This document shows, piece after piece, positions 10,980 to 21,113 of a stretch of DNA of 64,000 bases. Under the pieces are notes generated by a model. It worked only from the letters and a program-made list of their open reading frames with translations. It made no database searches and had not been told where the DNA came from. Source of the DNA: Vicinamibacteria bacterium (lineage in GTDB: Bacteria; Acidobacteriota; Vicinamibacteria; Fen-336); NCBI GenBank assembly GCA_035570235.1, contig DATMML010000064.1, forward strand, positions 89,888 to 153,887, in the 5' to 3' direction. The position numbers were made by a program, and so were the translations under genes. The first letter of the stretch is position 1; the number at the start of each line of letters is the position of its first letter.

Positions 10980-11227
10980 AGGAGCAGGGGTAGGGCCTTG
11001 TCTGTGTGCTCAAACTGCCCTCACCCCCTACCGACGCCTTGAAGGCCCTGCGCGCAGTACAACTCGGCCCCACTTGCCACCGAAGCCCACACCGCCTTGG
11101 CCTTCAGGAGTAACGCCTTCTATTTCATGGAGTTGAAGACGCTCGAGCGCTTCCGCAACGGCGGCCATTGGCCAACCCTGCTCCGGCCCCGGGCCAGCCC
11201 GCGGGTGAGCTTCCGACGAGCGCGCTG

Positions 11228-11485
11228 ATGAACGTCAATGACCTTCTCGCGGCTGCCGGGGGCCTCGATGAAGATGGGACGGTACGCCTTCCGGAGGTCC
11301 TTTGGAGGCTCCTCGGCGACGCTCCCAACGCTCTCGTCTTCGCCGCCGACCGTTCGACCGTTATTGGAGAAATTCGGCTTGCCCCCAACGGGGCCGGCGT
11401 CTACCACGTGCAGGGCGAGGGCTACACACTCCTTTCGCCCGAGGAGCTCGAGGAGCTCCTTCGCGTCGTGCCTGTGAGCGTCTAA
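11228..11485 (+). CDS. Small hypothetical protein
   Basis: Frame of 85 residues from the ATG at 11228; an upstream in-frame ATG at 11168 would give 105. The content (PEVLWRLLGDAPNALVFAADR, LLSPEELEELLRVV) looks like a compact alpha/beta protein. No family is recognised. The region upstream (10980-11227) has no other supported gene. Confidence 0.4.
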   Translation: MNVNDLLAAAGGLDEDGTVRLPEVLWRLLGDAPNALVFAADRSTVIGEIRLAPNGAGVYHVQGEGYTLLSPEELEELLRVVPVSV

Positions 11486-11522
11486 CCTTCATTTCCTCCG
11501 ACTAAGCCACCTCACAAAGTGT

Positions 11523-11551
11523 TTGACTTACTCTATTTTATAGAGTACTCT
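11523..11551 (+). promoter_or_regulatory. Promoter with a perfect 17-bp palindromic operator in its spacer
   Basis: A -35 TTGACT at 11523-11528 and a -10 TACTCT at 11546-11551 are separated by exactly 17 bp. The bases 11530-11546 read ACTCTATTTTATAGAGT, a perfect palindrome with 7-bp arms and a 3-base centre. A repressor bound here would cover the polymerase site. The operon it drives ends with a winged-helix regulator at 12850, which is the natural candidate to bind it. Transcription would start near 11558. Confidence 0.7.
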
Positions 11552-11601
11552 GTCCCCCTATGAAGCTTCCTGCAGTTTGGTTTCTGCCCATAGGAGCGCG
11601 A

Positions 11602-12171
11602 ATGAAGACCGCGATTCCCACCCTTGCTCTTCCGCTTTTCCTCTCCACAGCGGTGCTCGCAGCGACATTCGTTCTTTCGTTGAGTCATCCGCTTGCCGCG
11701 CAGCCGCCGGTTTCAAACAGCGTCGACGCTCAACACGAGGCTATGCGCAAGCTCTCGTTTCTGGCCGGCCACTGGTCGGGGCCTGCGACCGTCTTTCGCG
11801 GACCGGGCGAAGGGCTTCATCTCACCCAGACGGAGGTTGTGGAGTACAAGCTGGACGGCCTCGTCCTGCTCATCGAAGGCACGAGCACAAGCGCTGACGG
11901 CAAGGTTGTCTTCAGCGCGCTCGCCACGATCGCGTACGACGACGCCTCCCATAGTTATCGCTTCCGCGCGTACCACGACGGCCACTATCTCGACACGGAG
12001 CTCCTGGTGCCCGCCAACGGTTTTTCCTGGAGCTTTACGGCCGGGCCAGCTCACGTCGTCAACACGATGGAGCTAACCAGCAAGGGCGAATGGCACGAAG
12101 TCACAGAGGCGACCGTTGGCGGCAATCCCCCTCATCGCAGCGTGGACATGCTGCTTCAACATCTGCCGTAA
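11602..12171 (+). CDS. Secreted DUF1579-like protein
   Basis: Secreted protein of about 189 residues, first gene of a three-gene unit. The ATG at 11602 (AGGAG 5 bases upstream, then a signal peptide ending near HPLAAQ) is preferred; an ATG at 11560 lies almost on the predicted transcription start and would be leaderless. The mature part (MRKLSFLAGHWSGPATV, then beta strands) resembles the lipocalin-like DUF1579/THAP4-like family. Its substrate is unknown. Confidence 0.65.
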   Translation: MKTAIPTLALPLFLSTAVLAATFVLSLSHPLAAQPPVSNSVDAQHEAMRKLSFLAGHWSGPATVFRGPGEGLHLTQTEVVEYKLDGLVLLIEGTSTSADGKVVFSALATIAYDDASHSYRFRAYHDGHYLDTELLVPANGFSWSFTAGPAHVVNTMELTSKGEWHEVTEATVGGNPPHRSVDMLLQHLP

Positions 12172-12254
12172 ACGAAGAGCACGCTCCCGCGCAGCCGTGG
12201 GAGCGACGCGGAGGCAGTGCGCGGCGGTTCGCGCTTCCTCAAGGAGAAGTAGCC

Positions 12255-12857
12255 ATGCAAGACCACGCCACCGAGCAGGAGCTGAAGGAGAGGCTGAGCC
12301 TCATCGAGAGCATGATCGCCGAGGGACGCCGGAGCACAGAGAGCTGGGGGTGGACGTTCGTCCTGTGGGGTGCTGCTTACTATCTCGCCATCGCCTGGTC
12401 CACGCTGGGTCACGGCGTCTGGGCTTGGCCAGTGACTACCTTGATCGCGGCCATTGTTACCTTTGTCGGTGCCTCCTCGAAGGGGGGCGATCACCCGGAG
12501 ACCACTCTGGGCCGGGCAATCGGCTCTATCTGGATTGCCTTGGCAATCTCCCTGTTCCTGCTGTTTCCAGCCCTCGGCTTCAGTGGAAGACTGACCGATC
12601 TGCATGTTTTCGTGGCCGTCATATCGGCTATCCTTGGCATGGCGAACGGAGCCTCCGCCCTGATCCTTCGCTGGAAGGCTCAGGCGGCGTGCGCAGTCGT
12701 GTGGTGGGTTACGGCGGTGGCGGCCTGCTTCGGCACCGACGCGCAGAGCATGTTCGTGTTTCTCGTCGCCATTTTTCTCTGCCAGATCCTGTTCGGTATC
12801 TACGGCATGATCGCCGACGCGCAAGAGCGCAAGCGGCGCCGGCCAATCAATGCCTGA
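12255..12857 (+). CDS. Integral membrane protein, hypothetical
   Basis: Protein of 200 residues with a short N-terminal helix (EQELKERLSLIESMIAEGRR) followed by about five or six membrane segments. The ATG at 12255 has AAGGAGAAG upstream. It overlaps the start of the following winged-helix gene. Such membrane protein/HTH pairs are common in Acidobacteriota, where the membrane protein has no assigned role. Confidence 0.7.
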   Translation: MQDHATEQELKERLSLIESMIAEGRRSTESWGWTFVLWGAAYYLAIAWSTLGHGVWAWPVTTLIAAIVTFVGASSKGGDHPETTLGRAIGSIWIALAISLFLLFPALGFSGRLTDLHVFVAVISAILGMANGASALILRWKAQAACAVVWWVTAVAACFGTDAQSMFVFLVAIFLCQILFGIYGMIADAQERKRRRPINA

Positions 12858-13152
12858 CGTGCCCGACCTCAATCCCGTGGTTCACGGCAGGCTGCGCCTA
12901 GCCTTGCTATCGCTGCTCAGCGGGGTGGAAAAGGCCGAGTTCAAGTGGCTGCGCGCCAAGACTGAATCCACAGACGGCAACCTGGGCGCGCAGCTGCTCA
13001 AGCTCGAAGAAGCCGGCTACGTGGCCGTCGAAAAGAAGTTCGTGTTGCGCAAGCCGCAGACCCTCTATCGAATGACCGAAGCCGGCCGCCATGCCCTCAC
13101 CGAATACGTCCAGGCACTAAGACAACTGCTTGGCCCAGCCATCAAGATGTAG
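12850..13152 (+). CDS. Winged-helix transcriptional regulator (HTH_34 type)
   Basis: Regulator of 100 residues with one winged helix over almost its whole length: RLALLSLLSGVEKAEFKWL, then TDGNLGAQLLKLEEAGYV as the recognition part and TLYRMTEAGRHALTEYV as the wing and last helix. It matches the PF13601 (MarR/PadR-related) pattern. Its start overlaps the upstream membrane gene, so the three genes 11602-13152 form one operon. It probably represses that operon through the palindrome at 11530-11546. Confidence 0.8.
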   Translation: MPDVPDLNPVVHGRLRLALLSLLSGVEKAEFKWLRAKTESTDGNLGAQLLKLEEAGYVAVEKKFVLRKPQTLYRMTEAGRHALTEYVQALRQLLGPAIKM

Positions 13153-13503
13153 AGTTCCGCGAGCTTGGCCTCGCGAGCCGGATCCTGCTTGGGGCTCCCG
13201 GCCAGCTGGCGGATCCCAACCGAGTCCTGCGATGTTTATGAAGCATGCTTTGGCGGTCGGATCGGGGCCTGAGTAGCGGTCCTGCCAGGCCAGGACCTCC
13301 CTCCTCATGTGCGTGGCGTGGCACGAGGGGCTGAATTGGGCCCCCTGTTCTCGCAACGCTCCTGTCAAAGGCAGGCTCTCAAGCGCACGTTGACCCCAGA
13401 GTAAGCGCTGTCCGTCCCCGGGTCCCTGGAGGAGGGTCACTCGGTGCTATCCTTCGCTCCAAGCGTCGACGGAGACTTGGAATCTCACTTGAGGGGGTAG
13501 GCA
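13153..13503. other. Intergenic, no supported gene
   Basis: About 350 bp between the winged-helix gene and the RDD gene. Only short frames without recognisable content are present. The promoter of the long downstream operon should lie here, but I see no clear -35/-10 pair. Confidence 0.5.
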
Positions 13504-14217
13504 TTGGAGCGCCAGGGCTCTGGTGGCCCATCGGAAACGACAGTCCTTGGCCTAGACAACGTGCCCCTGGACCTCCCTATCGCCGGGGCGGGGAGTCGCG
13601 CTCTGGCGGGCTTTCTCGACTATCTCGTGATTGGAATCGCTGTCGTCATCTGGGGCATCGCGTGTATCGTCGGCTCGACGGTTGGAGGACGGGCCCGATG
13701 GTGGATGCTCGCGCTGTTCCTCGTCGGCTTCTTCATCATCGAGTATGGCTACTTCGCCGGAGTGGAGGTCGCGCGGGCGGGGCAGACGCTGGGCAAATGG
13801 GCGCTCAGCCTCCGCGTCGTGACGCGGGAGGGAGGACGGCCAGGAACGGCAGCTTTCCTCATCCGAAATGCCGTGCGCAGTGTGGACCTCGTCGTCGGGG
13901 TACCGCTCATCGTAATGGACCCCCTGGCGCGACGGCTGGGGGACCGCCTCGCGGGAACCCTCGTGGTACATACGCAGGCGCCCACTCGCGAGACCGTCGT
14001 CCACCGCACGCCGCGGGGATGGAACGCGCAGGAGTCCGCGCTGCTTGAGAACTTCCTGCGCCGGGTCTCGGACTTGGAGCCTTGGCGCGCTGAACGCCTT
14101 GCTCGCCAGCTCCTCACCTGTATCGAGCGGGACGACCCCACCATGGCTTCGGAGATCGACCGAAGCAAGGACCCGGTCGAGGCGTTGCGGCGGGTTCTGC
14201 AGGCCGAGAGGATGTGA
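13504..14217 (+). CDS. RDD-family membrane protein
   Basis: Protein of 237 residues with the RDD domain in residues ~30-155: AGSRALAGFLDYLVIG, then membrane segments and ARAGQTLGKWALSLRVV, a family signature. The start is TTG at 13504 with GAGGGGG 7 bases upstream; no better start is available. The C-terminal ~80 residues are cytoplasmic. First gene of a seven-gene run found around MoxR/DUF58 genes in many bacteria; its role there is unknown. Confidence 0.85.
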   Translation: MERQGSGGPSETTVLGLDNVPLDLPIAGAGSRALAGFLDYLVIGIAVVIWGIACIVGSTVGGRARWWMLALFLVGFFIIEYGYFAGVEVARAGQTLGKWALSLRVVTREGGRPGTAAFLIRNAVRSVDLVVGVPLIVMDPLARRLGDRLAGTLVVHTQAPTRETVVHRTPRGWNAQESALLENFLRRVSDLEPWRAERLARQLLTCIERDDPTMASEIDRSKDPVEALRRVLQAERM

Positions 14218-14218
14218 G

Positions 14219-15184
14219 ATGGACTATGAGCAGTTCGTTCGGCTCCGGTCTCCTCTCTGGGACGAATTCGAGGCCCGGCTGCGTGCGGCCGAGAAGGAGC
14301 GGGAGAAGGTCCGCTACAGCGACCTTGAAGCGGCCGCGCTTCAGTACCGCCAAGTGCTTCACGATCACGCTCTCGCCGCTTCCCGCTTCTCCGATAGCGG
14401 GGCGGCCCGCCGCCTCCTCGCTCTAGCGCTCCAAGGCACCCATTGGCTGCACTGGGACCGCAGTGACCGCTTGCCCCCGCTGCGCCAGTTTTTCAGTCGA
14501 ACGTTCCCGCTGGCCTACCGCAGCCACCTTCCGCATCTTGCCGTGGCGGCTGCCCTCTTCGCCACGGCACTTGTCTTCGGAGCCACTCTCGCGACCGTGC
14601 AGCCCGGCGCGGGCACGGCGCTCCTGGGGCCGCAAGCTGTCGAGGGCCTGCGTCGGGGCCACCTCTGGACGGAGTCGCTGGTGAGCGCCGTGCCGCCGGT
14701 CGTCTCGTCCTCGGGCATCGCCACCAACAATATGACCGTGGCCATCACCGGCTGGGCTGGCGGCGCTCTGTTCGGCCTCGGCTCCCTTTACGTCGTCCTC
14801 CTCAACGGCTTCCTCCTCGGCGTGATCCTCGCCACCACAGCCCACTACAGCCTCGCCGGCAACCTCTTGGCGTTCGTCGCGGCCCACGGGCCGCTCGAGA
14901 TCACGCTCGTCCTCACCACCGCCGCGGGGGGGCTTCGCCTCGGCCAGGCCCTCGTCGCCGCCGGGGATCGCCCGCGCCGTGAGGTCGTGCGCGGTGCCAG
15001 CCGCGAGGCTCTCGTGCTGCTGCTCGGCTGCCTGCCCTGGTTTCTCCTCCTCGGTCTCGTCGAGGCTGTGGTCTCCCCCGCGCCCGCGATCCCCGCGCCG
15101 CTCAAAGCGGGGCTGGGCCTGGGCCTCGAGACCCTCTTCCTGACGGTCGCCTGGAACCCTCGGCTGGATAAGCACAACCCGTGA
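14219..15184 (+). CDS. SpoIIM-like (stage II sporulation protein M family) membrane protein
   Basis: Protein of 321 residues with a soluble N-terminal third and about five to six membrane segments. The segment SGIATNNMTVAITGWAGG followed by LLNGFLLGV is typical of the SpoIIM/DUF95 family. The family name comes from Bacillus sporulation, but most members sit next to RDD and MoxR/DUF58 genes in non-sporulating bacteria. The ATG lies one base after the RDD stop. Confidence 0.85.
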   Translation: MDYEQFVRLRSPLWDEFEARLRAAEKEREKVRYSDLEAAALQYRQVLHDHALAASRFSDSGAARRLLALALQGTHWLHWDRSDRLPPLRQFFSRTFPLAYRSHLPHLAVAAALFATALVFGATLATVQPGAGTALLGPQAVEGLRRGHLWTESLVSAVPPVVSSSGIATNNMTVAITGWAGGALFGLGSLYVVLLNGFLLGVILATTAHYSLAGNLLAFVAAHGPLEITLVLTTAAGGLRLGQALVAAGDRPRREVVRGASREALVLLLGCLPWFLLLGLVEAVVSPAPAIPAPLKAGLGLGLETLFLTVAWNPRLDKHNP

Positions 15185-16128
15185 CGAGCGTCCCACCGCC
15201 AACGCAGCCCCTGTCGTTCCGGCTTCTGCTGGATGAGGCCGTGCGGCATGCGCGGCAACATTTCCGACGGATCTATCCGGCCGTCGCGATCCCGCTGGCC
15301 CTGGCCGGGGGCGCGCTCCCGCTGATCCAGTTGTCCTTCTCTGGGTACATGATTCTTCCGGGCCGGACGGGCCCGGCCCCGGGGGCTGTCCTCCTGGGCT
15401 TCGTTGCCAGCGCCGTCGCCATGCTCGTGGTGATGACGGTCTACTTGCTGGGCTACAGCGTGCTGGTGGTCGCGGCGCTGAACGCTCTCGCCCAGCGAGA
15501 GGTGTCGATGGCCCGCGCGTGGCTCTTCGTCCTGCGACCCAGGGTGCTCGGCACACTAATCCTGAAAACGATCGTGATCGGCTTCGGGCTTATTTTCTGT
15601 ATGGTGCCGGGCATCTACTGGAGCCTTCTCTTGAGCCTCGCGCTCCCCGTCATGGTCGAGGAGGCTCGTTTTGGAACGGGTGCGTTGCGACGGAGCGGCG
15701 AGCTGGCGCGCTACAACCCGCTTCGTGACCTGGAGGCCGACCCACGGCTCAAAGCCTTCTTGATCTATTTCGTCGGGATCTTGCTCGGCCAGGTCGCCAA
15801 CTTCGTAATCCAGCTCCCCTTGGTCGCCATCCAGCAAGTCATGATGTTCCGCGACCTGGCAGGCGGGCAGCGGATGGATCCTGCCACCATGATGAGGCGC
15901 CTCGCGTGGGTACAGGTGCCCTCCGCGATGCTCGGAATGCTCATTCAGGCTGCTGTCTATCTCTACATGTCCTTCGGGATCGCCCTTCTCTTCTTCGACG
16001 TCAAGCGACGTAAAGAGGGGCTGGACCTTGAGGTGGCGATCGCTCACGTCATGGCGACGCGGGGGATCTCGGTCGCGGAGGCGGGGCCACTACCCTCCCC
16101 ACCGGCAACGGAGAGGCCGGAACCATGA
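15181..16128 (+). CDS. Multi-pass membrane protein in the MoxR/DUF58 operon
   Basis: Protein of 315 residues with about six membrane segments, resembling the membrane domain found next to glycerophosphodiester phosphodiesterases and in MoxR clusters (LDEAVRHARQHFRRIYP at the start, ARAWLFVLRPRVLGTLIL in the middle). GTG start overlaps the SpoIIM-like stop. No catalytic domain is attached, so an enzymatic role is not claimed. Confidence 0.7.
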   Translation: MTSVPPPTQPLSFRLLLDEAVRHARQHFRRIYPAVAIPLALAGGALPLIQLSFSGYMILPGRTGPAPGAVLLGFVASAVAMLVVMTVYLLGYSVLVVAALNALAQREVSMARAWLFVLRPRVLGTLILKTIVIGFGLIFCMVPGIYWSLLLSLALPVMVEEARFGTGALRRSGELARYNPLRDLEADPRLKAFLIYFVGILLGQVANFVIQLPLVAIQQVMMFRDLAGGQRMDPATMMRRLAWVQVPSAMLGMLIQAAVYLYMSFGIALLFFDVKRRKEGLDLEVAIAHVMATRGISVAEAGPLPSPPATERPEP

Positions 16129-16727
16129 CGGAGCGGGCGCCGATGGACCTTGTGGAGAGGGTCCTCGTGGAAAGCGGCGTCGACCGGACGGTCCCCCCGC
16201 CGGGCTGGGGCGGATACCTGAGGGCGCTCGCCGAGGCCTTCGCGGAATGGCTTCGCCGCTCGTTTCCTGGATTCCGGGGCCTGACCGACATCCCGACAAA
16301 GCTCGGGCCTCTGGTGAGTGTTCTCCTGGCGCTGGTTCTCGTCTTGATCGTCGCCGCGCTGGTGCGGATGGTCGTTCAGACCCGGAGGGCCCGGCGTATG
16401 GTCCCGGCCGCGCCGGAGTTGTTGCCCGCTAGGGCCGCCAGCGTACCCGAGCGCGATCGCGCGGCCTGGAGACTGGAGATCGACCGCCGACTCGCTGCGG
16501 GCGACGTGGCGGGCGCCCTAGAGGCGATCTGGTGGTGGTTCGCGCGATCAGTCTCCGCCATCCCTGTGGACCAGTCCTGGACGAGCCGCGAACTGCTGGT
16601 CCGCTGCGACCGGGGTGACTTAGCACCCCAGGCCTGGGCCCTGGACCGGCTGCTCTACGGTGCGGAGCGCCCTGATTCCGAGCGCCTTCGGCTTTTCCTT
16701 AGGGGGCTGGAGGAGGCCCTCCCATGA
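16125..16727 (+). CDS. DUF4129-like membrane protein
   Basis: Protein of 200 residues: short N-terminal region, one membrane helix at ~65-85, and a C-terminal helical part (AAGDVAGALEAIWWWFARSV, SWTSRELLVRC) matching the DUF4129 pattern seen beside MoxR/DUF58 genes. It overlaps both neighbours by 4 bp. Confidence 0.75.
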   Translation: MTERAPMDLVERVLVESGVDRTVPPPGWGGYLRALAEAFAEWLRRSFPGFRGLTDIPTKLGPLVSVLLALVLVLIVAALVRMVVQTRRARRMVPAAPELLPARAASVPERDRAAWRLEIDRRLAAGDVAGALEAIWWWFARSVSAIPVDQSWTSRELLVRCDRGDLAPQAWALDRLLYGAERPDSERLRLFLRGLEEALP

Positions 16728-17799
16728 GGGACACCCACGCGGTCATCGCGGCCGCAGTCGTCGCGGGAGCCATGACGTTGTCCGCGGTGTTCCTACTCGG
16801 TGGACAAGGGAGCGCGGACGCGAGCGTGCTCTCGCGGGGCAGCCGGGGCTGGCTTGCCGCGCGTCGGTATTTGGAGGAGAGAGGCTGCCGCGTGTCCCTC
16901 CTGGATCACGCCCTCGACGAACCCGTCGTGGCAGGGGTCCTCGTCCTGGCTCTCCCCTGGCAGGAGCTGGGCTTCGAAGATCTGTCCGGAGGGATCGGTC
17001 GCCATCTCGGCACGGGTCGCGACATCGTGTTTGCCTACTCGGCCGATGTCTTTGACTCGTCCGCGTCGGCCGTGGCGGACGCTCTTGACCTCGCCTGGGA
17101 TGACCGGCGAGGACGGCCCCCCCTGAATCCGTCCCGGTGGCGGCAATATGCTTCCGAGGAGTGGAGCCTCGCACCCGAACCGCTCCTGGGAGATGGCCTT
17201 CGGCCCGTCCGGATTGAAGCGCCGAGGCGCGTCCCCCGACTGCCGACAGGCGCGACCGTCCTTTTACGCGACGGACGGGGCGGACCCACGGCATTCACCT
17301 TTCCCCGTTCGCGCGGCCACGTCACGGTTCTACCCGCCGATGCCTTCTCCAACGCCCGCCTCGGTGAGCCCGGCAACGCGGATCTCCTGGAGACGCTGCT
17401 GCAGAGACTGGGCGACAGGTGGGTCTTTGACGAGTTCCACCACGGCCTGCGCGCGTCGCTCGGGCCGGGTGAGACCGGACCTCAGCGCATTTTTCTCCTC
17501 TACCTCCTGCAGGTCGCCTTCGTATACGTGCTGGGCGTCGTCGCCGTCGCGCGCCACTTCGGCCCGGTCTGGAGTGAGCCCTTGGTGGCTCGCGGCTCCG
17601 CGGCCACGTTCCTGGTGGCGCTGGGCGCCCTCCATAACCGGCTCGGGCACCAGCACGCCGCAGCCCGACTTCTACTCTCTCGGGCGCGGGAGCTGGATGG
17701 ACGCCTCGCCCTCCCAGACGACACCCGGGCGGATGCGGGCGGCTTCTTGGAGCTCGCGCGGTGCGTGGGAGAGGCACAATCCGGGAAGGGGAAGAGCGC

Positions 17800-17803
<4 letters not shown>
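16724..17803 (+). CDS. DUF4350-like protein
   Basis: Protein of 359 residues with an N-terminal membrane anchor (VIAAAVVAGAMTLSAVFLL), a soluble Rossmann-like part (residues ~40-230; SRGWLAARRYLEERGCRV, FDEFHHGL) and a second membrane helix near 255-275. This matches the DUF4350 proteins between DUF4129 and MoxR genes. Its start and stop overlap the neighbours by 4 bp. Confidence 0.78.
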
Positions 17804-18768
<965 letters not shown>

Positions 18769-18771
18769 ACG

Positions 18772-20154
18772 ATGCCCGCGGCCCGCGCATTCATAGTGGT
18801 CGGCCTGGCCACGCTCGCGGTGGCGGTCGCGGTGGCGGTACCGTGGCTGGCCGCGTGCGCTGTGGTCCTCGATGCCCTCCTCGTAGCCGCGCTGGTGATC
18901 GACGCACGGCGCGCCGCCTCCGTGCCCCTTTCCGCCAGACGGCTTTGGCCACCCCTCCTCGTGCAGGGAGCTCGAGCTGCCGTCGAGGTCCGCGTCTCCT
19001 CCCCCGCCCGCGTCATCCTTCTTGCTCGTGAGGCTCTTCATCCTGGCCTCGCGGCCGGTCCCCTGAGACACCGTCTCACGGTGGCACCCGGCGACGAGGC
19101 GTCATGGCGGTACGAGATCCTTCCTCGTTGGCGTGGTGAGCACACCGTGGGGCCGCTCACGGTGCGCGTGCTGGGACCCTGGGGCCTGGCCTGGTCGCAG
19201 CGGGACCTGCTCTCTCCCGATGAGCGCCGCGTCTACCCCCAGACCCGCTGGGAGGGACGCGTCGGTCGGCTGCTCGCCCTCGCCGACCGTCGAGAACTGG
19301 GTCAGGCCCCGCTGCGAATACAAAGCGCGGGGACCGAGCCTTATGCGCTGCGGGAGTACCGGCCGGGTGACCCCCCGACGCGCATCCAGTGGAAGGCCTC
19401 GGCCCGTCACCAGCGGCTCTTGTCGCGAGAGGACACCTGGGAGCGGGGGACGCGTCTCGTGATCCTCCTCGACTGCGCGCGCGCCATGACCTCCCTCGAT
19501 GGCGCACGCAGCAAGCTCGACCACGCTCTAGCGGCGGCGCTGGCTCTGACCCGGATCGCCGTGAGCCGGGGCGACCGCGTCACCGTGATCGGATTCTCCG
19601 ACCGGATCGAGCGCGTCATTCGTGTCCGCTCCGGCAGCCGGGGCGTTGCCCTGGCCTATGGAGCGCTCTATGACCTCGCGGCCCGCCTCACCGAGCCCGC
19701 CTATGACCTGGCCGTGGAGACGGTTTCCAAGCTCGAGTCGCGTCGGGCGCTGGTCGTGCTGCTGACCTCCGTCGTGGACCTGGTTGCGAGCGAGCTGCTG
19801 CGGTCTGCCCTCGTCCATCTCAGCCGCAAGCACCGCCCCGCTCTCATCAACCTCGAGGACCCGGACCTCACCCGTCTCGCCTTTGGCGTACCGGCTATTC
19901 CCGAGGAGGCCTTCGCCAAGACCTCAGCTCTCGAGATGCTCCTCGGCAATCGAAGGCTGGGCCGGCGGCTCCAGAGGGCGGGGATTGCGGTGGGCATGGC
20001 CGCCGCCGACCAGCTCGCCTGGAGGACCCTTGAGACTTATTTCGGCCTCTCCCGGTGGGGCTCGCGGCCCCCGCCCCTGGCTCAGCGCAGGTCCGTGCAC
20101 CTCGTTGGGCAGGCGCCGTCAACGACCGGAGGCTCAGAGCCGTCGGCCAGGTAG
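18772..20154 (+). CDS. DUF58 (vWA-like) protein
   Basis: Protein of 460 residues with two N-terminal membrane helices, a beta-rich middle and the DUF58/vWA-like domain. The motif YRPGDPPTRIQWKASAR is the DUF58 signature. At the metal-ion site the usual D-x-S-x-S is replaced by D-C-A-R-A, so metal binding at this site is probably lost. It follows moxR by 3 bp. The 3' end overlaps the convergent pilin-like gene by 73 bp. Confidence 0.9.
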   Translation: MPAARAFIVVGLATLAVAVAVAVPWLAACAVVLDALLVAALVIDARRAASVPLSARRLWPPLLVQGARAAVEVRVSSPARVILLAREALHPGLAAGPLRHRLTVAPGDEASWRYEILPRWRGEHTVGPLTVRVLGPWGLAWSQRDLLSPDERRVYPQTRWEGRVGRLLALADRRELGQAPLRIQSAGTEPYALREYRPGDPPTRIQWKASARHQRLLSREDTWERGTRLVILLDCARAMTSLDGARSKLDHALAAALALTRIAVSRGDRVTVIGFSDRIERVIRVRSGSRGVALAYGALYDLAARLTEPAYDLAVETVSKLESRRALVVLLTSVVDLVASELLRSALVHLSRKHRPALINLEDPDLTRLAFGVPAIPEEAFAKTSALEMLLGNRRLGRRLQRAGIAVGMAAADQLAWRTLETYFGLSRWGSRPPPLAQRRSVHLVGQAPSTTGGSEPSAR

Positions 20155-20789
20155 CAGATTCGGCCGCTGTCATCGACGCAGAACGAGCGGACACCGGTCT
20201 GTCCCGGTGCGACGGGGATGGCCACGTAGGCATAGTGTGCCAGGCTGGATTGCGACCCCGCAGCCGGGCGGGCGCCCGATGTCGCCGGCACACCTTGGAA
20301 AACGCGCCGATACCCACCTTTGACCGTCGCCGTCGCCAGCTGGCCGTCGAGCATCGCCGTACCGGAGTGCCCGGGGAGGCAGGCGGTCGGCTTGGCCAGG
20401 CACTCGAGCGTGTCGTAATAGCCTCCGTTGGCGGAAGCGTAGGCGGTTTCGGCCGCCGCCACCGTGCACACGTCGGCGATGGCAGCGGACTCGTTCGCCG
20501 TTACCCGCGCCCGCAGGACGCTCGGTATGACGATCGCCGCGATGATGCCCAGCACGAAGGGCATCACGAGGACGGAGAGCGCGGAGAGCGCGATCCCCGT
20601 CACCGCCAGGCCCTTCCCCCCGTACTCGGCGGGCGCATTCCTCGCCTTCACCAGGGCAACGACGCCGAGCACGATGCCGAGCATGGCACCGACGCCAACG
20701 AGGCCTATGGTCGGTATGCTGAGGATTCCGAGAACGAGAGACGTTATGGCGAGGCCCCGCCTGGGGCCCCCAGGTCCTGCATCAACCAC
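20082..20789 (-). CDS. DUF4190 - type IV pilin-like fusion protein
   Basis: Protein of 235 residues. The N-terminal ~85 residues have two membrane helices of the DUF4190 type (LAITSLVLGILSIPTIGLVG). Directly after comes a pilin-like helix start (VMPFVLGIIAAIVIPSVLRARVTANESAA) and a small C-terminal domain with paired cysteines. Such fusions occur in Acidobacteriota; no prepilin peptidase site is evident. The gene is convergent with and overlaps the DUF58 gene. Confidence 0.75.
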   Translation of the reverse strand: MVDAGPGGPRRGLAITSLVLGILSIPTIGLVGVGAMLGIVLGVVALVKARNAPAEYGGKGLAVTGIALSALSVLVMPFVLGIIAAIVIPSVLRARVTANESAAIADVCTVAAAETAYASANGGYYDTLECLAKPTACLPGHSGTAMLDGQLATATVKGGYRRVFQGVPATSGARPAAGSQSSLAHYAYVAIPVAPGQTGVRSFCVDDSGRICYLADGSEPPVVDGACPTRCTDLR

Positions 20790-21113
20790 AATCTACTCCC
20801 CGAGCCGGCGCGCCCTCAAAACACGCTGCGAAGCAGCGCTTCAGGCGCTCCGTGACCGCGGTTCGCTGGAACAACCAACACTGACCCCGTTTCCGTCGAC
20901 ACGCATTAGACCCTCGAATCATGCTCTTGACAACTAGCGAGGCCACTGAGTCTCGCGAGGACCTCTCCGCGACGCTCTCGCAGCTGCGACGGATCCGGGC
21001 AATTGACCCGCGACGATCTGACGGTGGGCACGTCGTTTCCGGAATGCCACCGCCTCTTCGCGGCCTAGCGGAAGTTCCCGTTGCTTCGGGCGCGGGCCCC
21101 AACTCCGGCTAGA
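20790..21113. other. Intergenic, no supported gene
   Basis: About 320 bp between the divergent pilin-like and MFS genes. Promoters of both should lie here. No clear repeats, RNA or coding signal seen. Confidence 0.5.
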
